Source of the DNA: an uncultured Coriobacteriaceae bacterium
GTDB lineage: Bacteria; Actinomycetota; Coriobacteriia; Coriobacteriales; Eggerthellaceae
Assembly: GCA_900552365.1 (NCBI GenBank)
Contig: URZP01000034.1
Coordinates: 1 to 14,536 of the forward strand
Length of the DNA stretch: 14,536 nucleotides
Direction of reading: 5' to 3'
Under the pieces are notes generated by a model. The model was not told the DNA's origin and searched no databases. It worked only from the letters and a program-made list of their open reading frames with translations. Position 1 is the stretch's first letter. Each line of letters opens with the position of its first letter. Positions 7,548-14,444 of this stretch are shown piece by piece. The position numbers were made by a program, and so were the translations under genes.

Positions 7548-8419
7548 ACGGCGCCAAAATACTGACCGTGTTCACGAATCGCACGGATCGCCAGGCCGCC
7601 GGTCATCGCTGGACGAGGACTATGCAAGCGCTCGCGCTCTTTCAACACCGCCTCAAGTTCGCGCTGAACGCTGTGATCGGCGTTCGTCCCGATCACTTTA
7701 GAGGCAATCTGTTTGATGGCCGATCGTCCGTTAGCCATAGCAACGCTCGTGCCAACCAGACGAAGGATCTCGTAATCGTTCATGGCGTCGCCGAATGCCA
7801 TAACCTCACTCGGGGCAACGCCATAAGCCGACATCACCTGACGGATACCCGTTGCTTTCGAAACACCGCGCTGCATCACATCGATCCACTTTTCGCCGCT
7901 TGGCGCGAAAACGAAATCGCCGCCAAGCTCGCGCTCAAGGATATAGGCCATGTCCATAAGTGCGTCGTCGCAGTAAATCGACGCTTTCACGATCCCAGTA
8001 TCTGGCGCCGGCAATTCATAAGCGCGCACGGGGTTGGGCAGGTTTTTGTCCAGCTCGGACATGAAGTGATTCTCGTTGTCCATCAGGTACGTCATCTTGC
8101 GATCGAACACCGCCAGATGCAAGTTTCGATGGGAGTCAACGACCGAACGCAAGCGAAGAAGTGCCGCATGACTGAACGTCTCGCAATCGACAAGCTTCTG
8201 ATTGACAAACACCTGAGCCCCATTGGAAGCAACGTAATCAACGTCGTTCACGATGGGCTCGAAGAAGTCGCACAGCGTGTCAAGGCGCCGCCCACTTGCC
8301 ACCGCGAAGCGGATTCCAACTTGCTTAAGACGAATGATCAAATCGTAGGTCTCTTCGGGAACCATGCCGTTCTCGTCGAGCAGCGTTCCGTCCATATCGC
8401 TTGCAATCAATTTGATCAT
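7526..8419 (-). CDS. Cof-type HAD-superfamily sugar phosphatase
   Basis: A 297-residue soluble phosphatase of the HAD IIB (Cof) subfamily; relatives dephosphorylate sugar phosphates and phosphorylated cofactors. Visible motifs: I, DMDGTLLD (8-15; nucleophile D8, acid D10); II, SGR (42-44); III, K188 in RGVSKATGI; IV, FGDAMND (209-215). The C2 cap lies between motifs II and III. I chose the ATG at 8417-8419 because AAGGAG sits 7 bases upstream and the family begins here; the longer frame from 8488 adds 23 unrelated residues. The final 30 or so residues, after RERLHSPRP, go past the usual end of the family and run into the antisense PIN remnant, so the original stop may have been lost. The substrate cannot be told from sequence. 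Confidence 0.92.
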   Translation of the reverse strand: MIKLIASDMDGTLLDENGMVPEETYDLIIRLKQVGIRFAVASGRRLDTLCDFFEPIVNDVDYVASNGAQVFVNQKLVDCETFSHAALLRLRSVVDSHRNLHLAVFDRKMTYLMDNENHFMSELDKNLPNPVRAYELPAPDTGIVKASIYCDDALMDMAYILERELGGDFVFAPSGEKWIDVMQRGVSKATGIRQVMSAYGVAPSEVMAFGDAMNDYEILRLVGTSVAMANGRSAIKQIASKVIGTNADHSVQRELEAVLKERERLHSPRPAMTGGLAIRAIREHGQYFGAVYSSIAS

Positions 8420-8740
8420 TTGGGTCTCCTTAGTTCGATGCCCCATGCATCGCTTGCCGCCCGTCGGCCGCGCTGCTCGCGCCATCACCCTATGCAGCGT
8501 CGTATTTCATCTGACGGATCATAGATTAGCGACCCAAGCTTATCGGAAGCTCGGCGCTGCCAAGCGCTTACCCGCAGATAACCGTTCTTGATCGGCACTT
8601 GACAAAGGTCAGCGTACGCTCGCCAGCCCAACCGCAAGCCGCCAATCGCAGCAACTCGCCAATCCTTTGCAGATAAACCCTTGCTCACGACGCAACGTCG
8701 CCCATTAACATCCCCTCTCGGTTTCGAGAGAGGAGAGACG
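8420..8740. promoter_or_regulatory. Divergent region between HAD and radical SAM genes
   Basis: This 321-base gap holds no gene that I can support. It must carry promoters in both directions. For the HAD gene a -10-like TATGAT lies on the minus strand (plus 8518-8523), without a good -35. On the plus strand TTGACA occurs at 8599-8604 but has no matching -10; TTGCTC (8681) and ATTAAC (8704) are 17 bases apart but poor. A perfect 10-bp palindrome AGCGTACGCT lies at 8611-8620 just after the TTGACA, a possible operator. CGACG/CGTCG forms a small hairpin at 8688-8700. Confidence 0.4.
8712..8737 (+). promoter_or_regulatory. Hairpin masking the radical SAM ribosome binding site
   Basis: CTCTCG at 8715-8720 pairs with CGAGAG at 8725-8730 around loop GTTT, next to the ribosome binding site AGGAGAG (8731-8737). 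A shifted pairing, CCTCTC (8714-8719) with GAGAGG (8728-8733), would bury the start of that site instead. Two competing registers could tune translation of the gene at 8741. The structure is seen in the sequence; regulation is inference. Confidence 0.4.
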
Positions 8741-9745
8741 ATGATCGTTTCATGGATGACAACCAACAAGTGCAACCTCAAATGCGAGCACTGTTACCAA
8801 GACGCAGCGGAGCGCGACAGCCGGGAGCTGACGACGGCCGAGGGCAAGGCGATGATCGAGCAGATCGCGCGGGCCGGCTTCAAGATCATGATCTTCAGCG
8901 GCGGCGAGCCGCTCATGCGCGATGACATCTTCGAACTTGTGGCGCACGCAGCGGCCCAGGGTCTGCGCCCCGTGCTCGGCAGTAACGGCACGCTGATCAC
9001 CGACGAGATCGCGCACAAGCTCAAAGAAGCCGGCGCATGCTCCATAGGCATCAGCATCGACAGTCTCGATGCAGCAAAGCACGACGCTTTCCGTGGCGTT
9101 GCAGGAGCCCACGCCGACACCCTCGCTGGCATCGAGGCCTGCAAGCGCGCGGGACTCGACTTCCAAATCCACACCACCGTAGTCGATTGGAACCGCGACG
9201 AGGTCTGCGCCATCACTGACTTCGCGCAAAGCATCGGTGCAGTCAACCACTCGATCTTCTTCCTCATCCCTGTAGGACGCGGCAAATACATCGAGGATAC
9301 AAGCCTCAAGGTGCTCGAGAACGAGGCACTGCTCGAGGACATCATGCGCAAATCCGCGGAGGTCGACATCGATGTCAAACCCACTTGCGCACCGCAGTTC
9401 ACCCGCGTGGCAGACCAGCTCGGCATCCCCACGCGCTACACGCGCGGCTGCCTGGCGGGCCTCACCTACTGCGTGATCGGCAGCGAGGGCATCGTGCGCC
9501 CCTGCGCGTACATGACCGAGGAGGCCGGCGACGTGCGCAAGCAGACCTTCGATGAGATCTGGGCGAAAAGCACCGTATTCCAGCGCCTGCGCACGCAGGC
9601 ATACAGCGGCAACTGCGGCAAATGCGACCACAATGAGCACTGCGGCGGCTGCAGAGCGCGCGCGGCCTACTATCACGACGGCGACATCATGGCACAAGAC
9701 GACTACTGCGCCTACGGCCAGAAGCTCGGCCGTACGGGCGCATAG
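8741..9745 (+). CDS. Radical SAM/SPASM enzyme, NirJ2/AhbD-like group
   Basis: A 334-residue radical SAM enzyme. The SAM-binding [4Fe-4S] motif is CNLKCEHC (C11, C15, C18), with GGEP at 54-57. The C-terminal SPASM-type region has cysteines at 237, 244, 255, 292, 295, 301, 304 and 323, enough for one or two further clusters. From memory the opening SWMTTNKCNLKCEHCYQD, the IMIFSGGEPL stretch and the ending CGGCRARAAYYHDGD are typical of the NirJ2-type group linked with anaerobic heme or heme d1 synthesis; relatives also modify peptides. The ATG at 8741 is chosen because AGGAGAG precedes it; a TTG frame from 8681 has no such site. It heads a cluster with a FecCD-type importer, pointing to a tetrapyrrole, metal chelate or chelator-linked substrate. 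The domain is certain; the substrate is unknown. Confidence 0.9.
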   Translation: MIVSWMTTNKCNLKCEHCYQDAAERDSRELTTAEGKAMIEQIARAGFKIMIFSGGEPLMRDDIFELVAHAAAQGLRPVLGSNGTLITDEIAHKLKEAGACSIGISIDSLDAAKHDAFRGVAGAHADTLAGIEACKRAGLDFQIHTTVVDWNRDEVCAITDFAQSIGAVNHSIFFLIPVGRGKYIEDTSLKVLENEALLEDIMRKSAEVDIDVKPTCAPQFTRVADQLGIPTRYTRGCLAGLTYCVIGSEGIVRPCAYMTEEAGDVRKQTFDEIWAKSTVFQRLRTQAYSGNCGKCDHNEHCGGCRARAAYYHDGDIMAQDDYCAYGQKLGRTGA

Positions 9746-9858
9746 CTGCCAAGCAACAGCCGGCTGATCAGCGACAACACGAAGCTGGCGAACGACAAAT
9801 CAGCAAGAACCAGCAGTCGGGTAATCGGCGGCTGCATCAACAGGACAAGGGGAACCGC

Positions 9859-10860
9859 ATGAAAAAGATCGTGGCAAAGGCCTGCGCGTGCATGTGCGCG
9901 CTGGCCCTAGCGGCAAGCGGCAGCGCGATGGTCGGCTGCTCTGGCAACAACTCAGGAAGCAACAGCGCACAGCAAAGCGCGGCAAGCCAGGAGGTCGGCT
10001 ACACCTTCACGGACGATCTGGGCAACCAGGTGACCGTGAGCTCGCACGAACGCGTCGTCGCAGGCATGGGCAGCTTCGCGAACATCTGGGAGCTTGCCGG
10101 CGGCACGCTTATCGGCGCATCCAGCGATGCGTTTTCCGATTACCACATCAAGTCAGACGCAGAGAAGGTCGGCGATTTCTCCTCCCTAAACGCCGAGACC
10201 ATCATCGCCCTCGACCCGGACTTCGTTATCCTAACCGGTGCAAGCTCCGGCCGCGGCGGCGGCGTCGCCCAGACCGACCTCAAGGACACCCTGCAGGCAG
10301 CGGGCATCGCCGTTGCATACTTCAACGTCACCACCTTCGATGACTACCTGCGCATGCTCAAGACCTGCTGCGACATCACCGGCGACACCGAGGCATACGA
10401 GGAAAACGGCGCTGACGTCGCCGAGAACATCGACGCCATCAAGAACAAGACCAAGAGCAAGAGCGCTGGCAGCGTCGCGGTGCTAACCACGTACTCCGGC
10501 GGCACGCGCGTCCAAGCGTCCTCAACGCAGACCGGCACCATGCTCGCCGAGCTGGGCGCGAGCAACATCACCGATGTCGACAAGAGCCTGCTGTCCGACT
10601 ATAGCCTGGAGTCCCTGGTCAAAGCCGACCCCGACTTCATCTTCCTGCTGCCAATGGGCGACTCCGACGAGGCAGCGCAAAAAGCCCTCGAAGATCAGAC
10701 CACGGCCAACCCCGCATGGAAGGAGCTGAGCGCCGTCAAGGAGGGCCGCGTCATCACGCTTGACCCCAAGCTGTTCCTCTACAAGCCCAACAATAACTGG
10801 GATGACGCGTATGAGGAACTGTACGAGGCCCTCTACGAGGACCAGCGCGAGCAGAAATAG
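9859..10860 (+). CDS. Iron-chelate/heme/B12-type substrate-binding lipoprotein
   Basis: A 333-residue extracytoplasmic binding protein of the TroA/FepB/BtuF fold. It opens with a lipoprotein signal peptide (MKK..., hydrophobic 8-25, lipobox-like MVGC with C27), then a Ser/Asn/Gln-rich tether (28-44). The mature domain begins YTFTDDLGNQVTVSSHERVVAG, the usual start of class III binding proteins, with the long connecting helix in the middle and a C-terminal lobe ending in DPDFIFLLP and KEGRVITLDPKLF. An AAGGGGA ribosome binding site precedes the ATG. It starts 113 bases after the radical SAM gene and ends 8 bases before the permease, so it is the binding component of this importer. The signal peptide holds three extra cysteines (9, 11, 13), which is unusual. 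The ligand cannot be told. Confidence 0.92.
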   Translation: MKKIVAKACACMCALALAASGSAMVGCSGNNSGSNSAQQSAASQEVGYTFTDDLGNQVTVSSHERVVAGMGSFANIWELAGGTLIGASSDAFSDYHIKSDAEKVGDFSSLNAETIIALDPDFVILTGASSGRGGGVAQTDLKDTLQAAGIAVAYFNVTTFDDYLRMLKTCCDITGDTEAYEENGADVAENIDAIKNKTKSKSAGSVAVLTTYSGGTRVQASSTQTGTMLAELGASNITDVDKSLLSDYSLESLVKADPDFIFLLPMGDSDEAAQKALEDQTTANPAWKELSAVKEGRVITLDPKLFLYKPNNNWDDAYEELYEALYEDQREQK

Positions 10861-10868
10861 CATCTGTT

Positions 10869-11927
10869 TTGAAGGAAACGCAAACGACAAACTCACATGC
10901 CACGCACCGAAGCGGTTTGCAGGCAGGCTGCGGGCGCTTCGCGGCAGCCACGATTGCCGCAGCGGCGCTGCTTGCCTGCACCGCGGTGCTGGGCATAGTC
11001 ATCGGCTCGACCTCCGTCGGGCTGAGCGACGTGCTTGCGCTCACCTTTGGCACAGGTACCGGCGCCAATCAAACTGCAGCCAACGTCATCTTGAACATCC
11101 GCCTGCCGCGCGTGCTCGCTGCCCTCTTGGCGGGCGCCGCGCTTGCTCAGGCGGGTGCGCTTATCCAAGCAGCCCTCGACAACCCCATGGCCAGCCCAAA
11201 CGTCATCGGCGTGAACGCGGGTTCGGGCTTCTTCGTGCTGCTGGCGGCGTGCGTATTCCCCAACGCCTTTGGACTTGCACCTGCGGCGGCCTTCCTCGGT
11301 GCGCTGTGCGTAGCTGGGCTCATCTTTACCGTGGCGGGCCTTGGGGGCTCGTCGCGCCTCACCGTCGTGCTCGCCGGCATGGCATTCACGGCTATCTTCA
11401 CCGCTGGCATGAACGCGATTCTCATCGTGAACCCCGACGCCTATGTGGGCGCCTCCGGATTCTTGGTCGGCGGTCTGTCCGGCGTCAAACTGAGCGAGAT
11501 CTTCACGCCTGGATGCGCGATCTGTACGGTGCTGGTTCTTGGACTGCTGCAGGGCACGCGGCTCAACCTGCTTTCACTGGGCGAGCACCAAGCGCACTCC
11601 CTGGGCCTCAACGTCCGCCGCACGCGGCTAGTTGCACTGGTGACGGCAGCGGCGCTCGCGGGCTGCGCGGTGAGCTTTGCAGGACTCATCGGCTTCGTGG
11701 GACTCATCGTCCCGCACGTAACGCGTGCCCTGGTGGGCCACGACAATCGCCGCGTCCTTGCGATCTCGCCGCTATTGGGCGGGCTGTTGGTGTGCCTATG
11801 CGACTTGCTCGCCCGCACAATGTTCGCCCCGTACGAGATCCCCGTCGGCATCGTCTTGTCGCTGCTGGGCGGGCCGTTCTTCGTTTACCTCATTTTGCGT
11901 CGCGGGAAGGGAGGGCTCGATGGCTAG
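10869..11927 (+). CDS. FecCD-family ABC transporter permease
   Basis: A 352-residue membrane permease of the FecCD/BtuC family that imports iron-siderophores, heme or cobalamin. Many hydrophobic segments are visible (the family has about ten). Family motifs include NIRLPRVLAALLAGAALAQAG, ALDNPMASPNVIGVNAGSGF and, near the ATPase-coupling loop, GLIGFVGLIVPHVTRALVG followed by the final DLLARTMFAPYEIPVGI...GGPFFVYLILRR. The start is uncertain: the frame begins with a TTG at 10869 without a clear ribosome binding site, and no ATG precedes the conserved region; TTG at 10917 is another option. It starts 8 bases after the binding protein and overlaps the ATPase gene by 8 bases, indicating translational coupling. 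Confidence 0.93.
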   Translation: MKETQTTNSHATHRSGLQAGCGRFAAATIAAAALLACTAVLGIVIGSTSVGLSDVLALTFGTGTGANQTAANVILNIRLPRVLAALLAGAALAQAGALIQAALDNPMASPNVIGVNAGSGFFVLLAACVFPNAFGLAPAAAFLGALCVAGLIFTVAGLGGSSRLTVVLAGMAFTAIFTAGMNAILIVNPDAYVGASGFLVGGLSGVKLSEIFTPGCAICTVLVLGLLQGTRLNLLSLGEHQAHSLGLNVRRTRLVALVTAAALAGCAVSFAGLIGFVGLIVPHVTRALVGHDNRRVLAISPLLGGLLVCLCDLLARTMFAPYEIPVGIVLSLLGGPFFVYLILRRGKGGLDG

Positions 11928-12690
11928 CGTGCAGCTGAGCAACGTGTCGTTTGGATACGGCGAGCGCGTCTTGTTCAACGGGCTGTCGATCGAGTTCGCA
12001 CAGGGCAAAGTGACAAGCATCATCGGCCCCAATGGCTGCGGCAAATCATCGCTGCTCAAGCTTGTAAGCGGCATCTGCAAGCCGCGGGAGGGAACCATCC
12101 GCGTGCTCGGGCACGACGTCGCCGCGCTCTCTTCCAAGGGGCGTGCACGTTTGCTGAGCCTGCTTGCGCAGGAACATGCGGCGCCTCCCATGAGCGTAAG
12201 GCAACTTGTAACATGTGGAAGATACCCGCATCACGGGATGCTCGCGACGATGGATACGGCCGACTACGAAGCAGTGGAGCGAGCGCTTGCAACGTGCGGG
12301 TTGTCAAACCTTGCTGAGCGCCCGGCAGCCGAGCTTTCCGGCGGCCAGCGACAGCGCGCCTTCATCGCCATGGTCTTGGCGCAGGACACGCCCGTGGTGC
12401 TCTTCGACGAGCCGACCTCGTTCCTCGACGTATCCGCATGCTACGACGTGATGGAATTGATGCGCTCGCTCAAGGAGGAGCACGACAAAACCGTCGTTGC
12501 AGTGATCCATGACATCGATTTGGCGCTCAGGTACTCCGACGAGGTGTGCGTCATGCGCGACGGGAAGCTCCTGGCGCAAGGGACGCCGCAAGAGGCCACG
12601 GTGCTCGCGGCAGTCGAAGAAGCCTTCGACGTACGCGTCGAGTTGCTTCACGGCGAGCTGGGAAACTCATACGCGCTGTGGCGACGTTAG
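11920..12690 (+). CDS. Iron-chelate/heme/B12-type ABC transporter ATPase
   Basis: A 256-residue ABC ATPase of the FepC/BtuD type. Visible motifs: Walker A GPNGCGKSS (36-44), Q-loop Q84, signature LSGGQRQR (139-146), Walker B VVLFDEP (159-165), D-loop FLD (168-170) and switch His197 in VIHDIDLAL. The start ATG lies inside the permease stop region (ATGGCTAG, 8-base overlap) with GGGAGGG upstream; the longer frame from 11725 is permease shadow. It energises the permease encoded just before it. The normal family order binding protein, permease, ATPase is complete, so the importer looks functional. Confidence 0.95.
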   Translation: MASVQLSNVSFGYGERVLFNGLSIEFAQGKVTSIIGPNGCGKSSLLKLVSGICKPREGTIRVLGHDVAALSSKGRARLLSLLAQEHAAPPMSVRQLVTCGRYPHHGMLATMDTADYEAVERALATCGLSNLAERPAAELSGGQRQRAFIAMVLAQDTPVVLFDEPTSFLDVSACYDVMELMRSLKEEHDKTVVAVIHDIDLALRYSDEVCVMRDGKLLAQGTPQEATVLAAVEEAFDVRVELLHGELGNSYALWRR

Positions 12691-12708
12691 ACGCAAGAGG
12701 AGACCGGC

Positions 12709-12789
12709 ATGAGGCGCCCCTCGATGATCTCCATCCCCCTTGTAGCTGCAAAGCTGGCGGAATATCTTCCCCAAGGAGTCGCGATATAG
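12709..12789 (+). CDS. Small ORF after ATPase, amber stop, possible gene remnant
   Basis: An ATG at 12709 follows AAGAGGAGA with good spacing, 18 bases after the ATPase stop, as if a fifth operon gene begins here. It encodes 26 residues, MRRPSMISIPLVAAKLAEYL then PQGVAI, and stops at TAG (12787-12789). The same frame continues for 23 more sense codons (VVDNPIYAHPSVPELIICTK HQP) to TAA at 12859-12861. I do not recognise it. It may be the start of a gene cut by deletion, a gene with an in-frame stop, a small peptide, or chance. Confidence 0.3.
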   Translation: MRRPSMISIPLVAAKLAEYLPQGVAI

Positions 12790-12883
12790 GTTGTAGATAA
12801 CCCAATCTATGCGCACCCATCGGTTCCCGAGCTCATTATTTGCACCAAACATCAACCTTAAGATCAGGCTTGCCCCAGACAGC

Positions 12884-12913
12884 AAAAAGGTCGCAGCCGA
12901 AGCTGCGACCTTT
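12884..12913 (-). terminator. Intrinsic terminator of the sulfotransferase gene
   Basis: A perfect 12-bp stem pairs 12886-12897 (AAAGGTCGCAGC) with 12902-12913 (GCTGCGACCTTT). On the minus strand the loop is UUCG, the very stable tetraloop, and the stem runs into five U residues (A run at 12884-12888 on the plus strand). It lies about 50 bases beyond the sulfotransferase stop codon. Confidence 0.9.
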
Positions 12914-12963
12914 CGCGTGTCGCTTCTCAACCTTGCGGTCAAGCGATTTCGTCGAACGTGGAG

Positions 12964-14391
12964 CTAGTCCAGGCTCTCGACACAGTGAGCCATGTTGCCC
13001 TTGGGCAGAACGACGCCCTCAACCTCGACGGCGTTGTCGGCGTAGTTGGTGTCAGCTGCGCCAGGAACGCGGAACGTGTCGTTGTCGAGCTGAGCAATCG
13101 GGGTCTCGACCGGCTTCTCGAGCTGGGGAATCCACTCGTAAGGAATGCGGTAAGCGCGATACAGCAGAGCGCTGCCGATGTGCGGGTACACGAACTCCCA
13201 AACCAGTTCCTTCTCAGCCGTGTACTCACGAACGATGGCGGAGCAGCCCTCGCAGATCACGGTGTTGCCGTTAGGCATACGCTGTGCGCTGGAGGTCAGC
13301 GGGCTGTAGAAGTAGTTGCTGTTGAAGTTGAAACCGCCGGCGCTGAAGTGGTTGTCGCCGTCGCACTCCCAGACGATCTCGAGGGTGGTGGGGTCGAACT
13401 CGATGACGCGGGAACCGTCGCGACGGGTGACCTTAAGACCGGTCTTGGAGAACTGGTTGGGTGCGCCGTAGCCGGCCCAACCGCCGTTATCGTAGACCAT
13501 GATGTGGCCTTCGCCCGGCAGGCCCTTGGGGATCATGTGGGTGTGGTGCGGGCCGACGATGGTGCCGAAGATGCGCTTCTCGGGCGTGTCGGTGAAGTCG
13601 GGGCCGACCTGCCACACGACGTCGCCGGACTCATGGTCGATGATCCACATCATGTTGCACTCGCGGGAGTCCATGATGATGTTCTCGGGCTTGAAGCGCT
13701 CGTCGCCACCATCGAACCACTTGTTCGGGCCCAGGTAGGAAGCGCAGTTGATATGGAAGAGGTCGCCTTGGCCCTCGGGACCCGCGTTCTGGGTGTTGGG
13801 GTTGCGGAACATCGCGTTCTTCTGAACCTCGGTGAAGCCGAACTGGTTGAAATGCTCGACGGCGCTCCACTCCCACATGATATTGCCTTCACGGTCGATC
13901 TCGATCAGACGGTCGTCAAGCAAGTTCTGCGGGGAGATCTTGGGCTTCTTCACGTCGCGATGCGTGAGGATGAGCATCTTGTCGAAGTTGGGGTCGGGGT
14001 CCTGACCCGGGGCATAGTAGCCAACCGGGTTGCCGGTGACCTGGAAGTCGTGGTGCTGACGGGCGCACCAGTAAGGCTCGCCGTCGTCGACGACCTGCTC
14101 GTTCTTGTTGAATACCCACTCGACGTTACCGTCCCAGTCGACCATCTTCAGGTCGAGGGTGTCCTGATATGCGAACTGAGCCTCACGGGAACCGCTGTTG
14201 CCGATGAGATGGCCGCCAGGAAGCATCTTGGGCGGGAAACCGCCGAGGTTCTTCCACACGCGAACGACGTTGCCGTTCATGTCGATGAGAATGGAGCCAA
14301 CGCCCGGACCCGCAAAGAGGGTGTAGCCGCTAGCGGCTTTCTCGGGGTTGTAGAGCGTTACGCCAGTAGGATGAACTGTTGGACGTCCCAT
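12964..14391 (-). CDS. Aryl-sulfate sulfotransferase (ASST) family, no signal peptide
   Basis: A 475-residue beta-propeller protein of the arylsulfotransferase family, which moves sulfate from one phenolic sulfate ester to another phenol without PAPS, using a histidine as sulfate carrier. Repeated blades end in WxW/WEW-like turns (GNVEWVFN 88-95, GNIMWEWS 169-176, GDVVWQVG 256-263, LEIVWECD 337-344, KELVWEFV 394-401). Conserved-looking histidines are H113-H114, H213 in DLFHINCASY and H282, H283, H285 in GPHHTHMIPKG; which is the carrier cannot be settled here. The N terminus (MGRPTVHPTG) has no signal peptide, unlike the periplasmic proteobacterial enzyme, so it is probably cytoplasmic. AGGGAGAAG precedes the ATG. 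It stands alone, with its own terminator. Substrates might be diet or host phenols; that is inference. Confidence 0.85.
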   Translation of the reverse strand: MGRPTVHPTGVTLYNPEKAASGYTLFAGPGVGSILIDMNGNVVRVWKNLGGFPPKMLPGGHLIGNSGSREAQFAYQDTLDLKMVDWDGNVEWVFNKNEQVVDDGEPYWCARQHHDFQVTGNPVGYYAPGQDPDPNFDKMLILTHRDVKKPKISPQNLLDDRLIEIDREGNIMWEWSAVEHFNQFGFTEVQKNAMFRNPNTQNAGPEGQGDLFHINCASYLGPNKWFDGGDERFKPENIIMDSRECNMMWIIDHESGDVVWQVGPDFTDTPEKRIFGTIVGPHHTHMIPKGLPGEGHIMVYDNGGWAGYGAPNQFSKTGLKVTRRDGSRVIEFDPTTLEIVWECDGDNHFSAGGFNFNSNYFYSPLTSSAQRMPNGNTVICEGCSAIVREYTAEKELVWEFVYPHIGSALLYRAYRIPYEWIPQLEKPVETPIAQLDNDTFRVPGAADTNYADNAVEVEGVVLPKGNMAHCVESLD

Positions 14392-14419
14392 TTAACTTCT
14401 CCCTTTCATTATTCTGCTG

Positions 14420-14433
14420 GACGCTTTCGCGTC
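14420..14433 (-). promoter_or_regulatory. GAAA-tetraloop hairpin in the sulfotransferase leader
   Basis: GACGC pairs with GCGTC around a GAAA loop when read on the minus strand, about 29-42 bases before the start codon. It is likely part of the 5' untranslated RNA and may protect the message or shape ribosome access. The ribosome binding site itself is outside it. Confidence 0.4.
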
Positions 14434-14444
14434 ATTCCTATCTA

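Larger units (their letters stand above)
12691..12963. other. Gap between importer operon and sulfotransferase
   Basis: This 273-base interval holds the small ORF at 12709, then from about 12790 to 12880 a somewhat more AT-rich stretch with no recognisable gene, and the terminator at 12884-12913. No promoter is evident; the neighbours converge, so none is needed. On the plus strand the terminator stem has no T-run after it, so it would stop the importer transcript only weakly. Confidence 0.5.

Noticed and set aside
8599..8627. TTGACA as a promoter for the radical SAM gene
   Set aside because: Perfect -35 hexamer, but the position 17 bases downstream is GC-rich and has no -10 element on the plus strand.
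9746..9858. Separate promoter or terminator between the radical SAM gene and the binding protein
   Set aside because: No convincing hairpin with a T-run and no -35/-10 pair was seen in these 113 bases; the genes are treated as probably co-transcribed.
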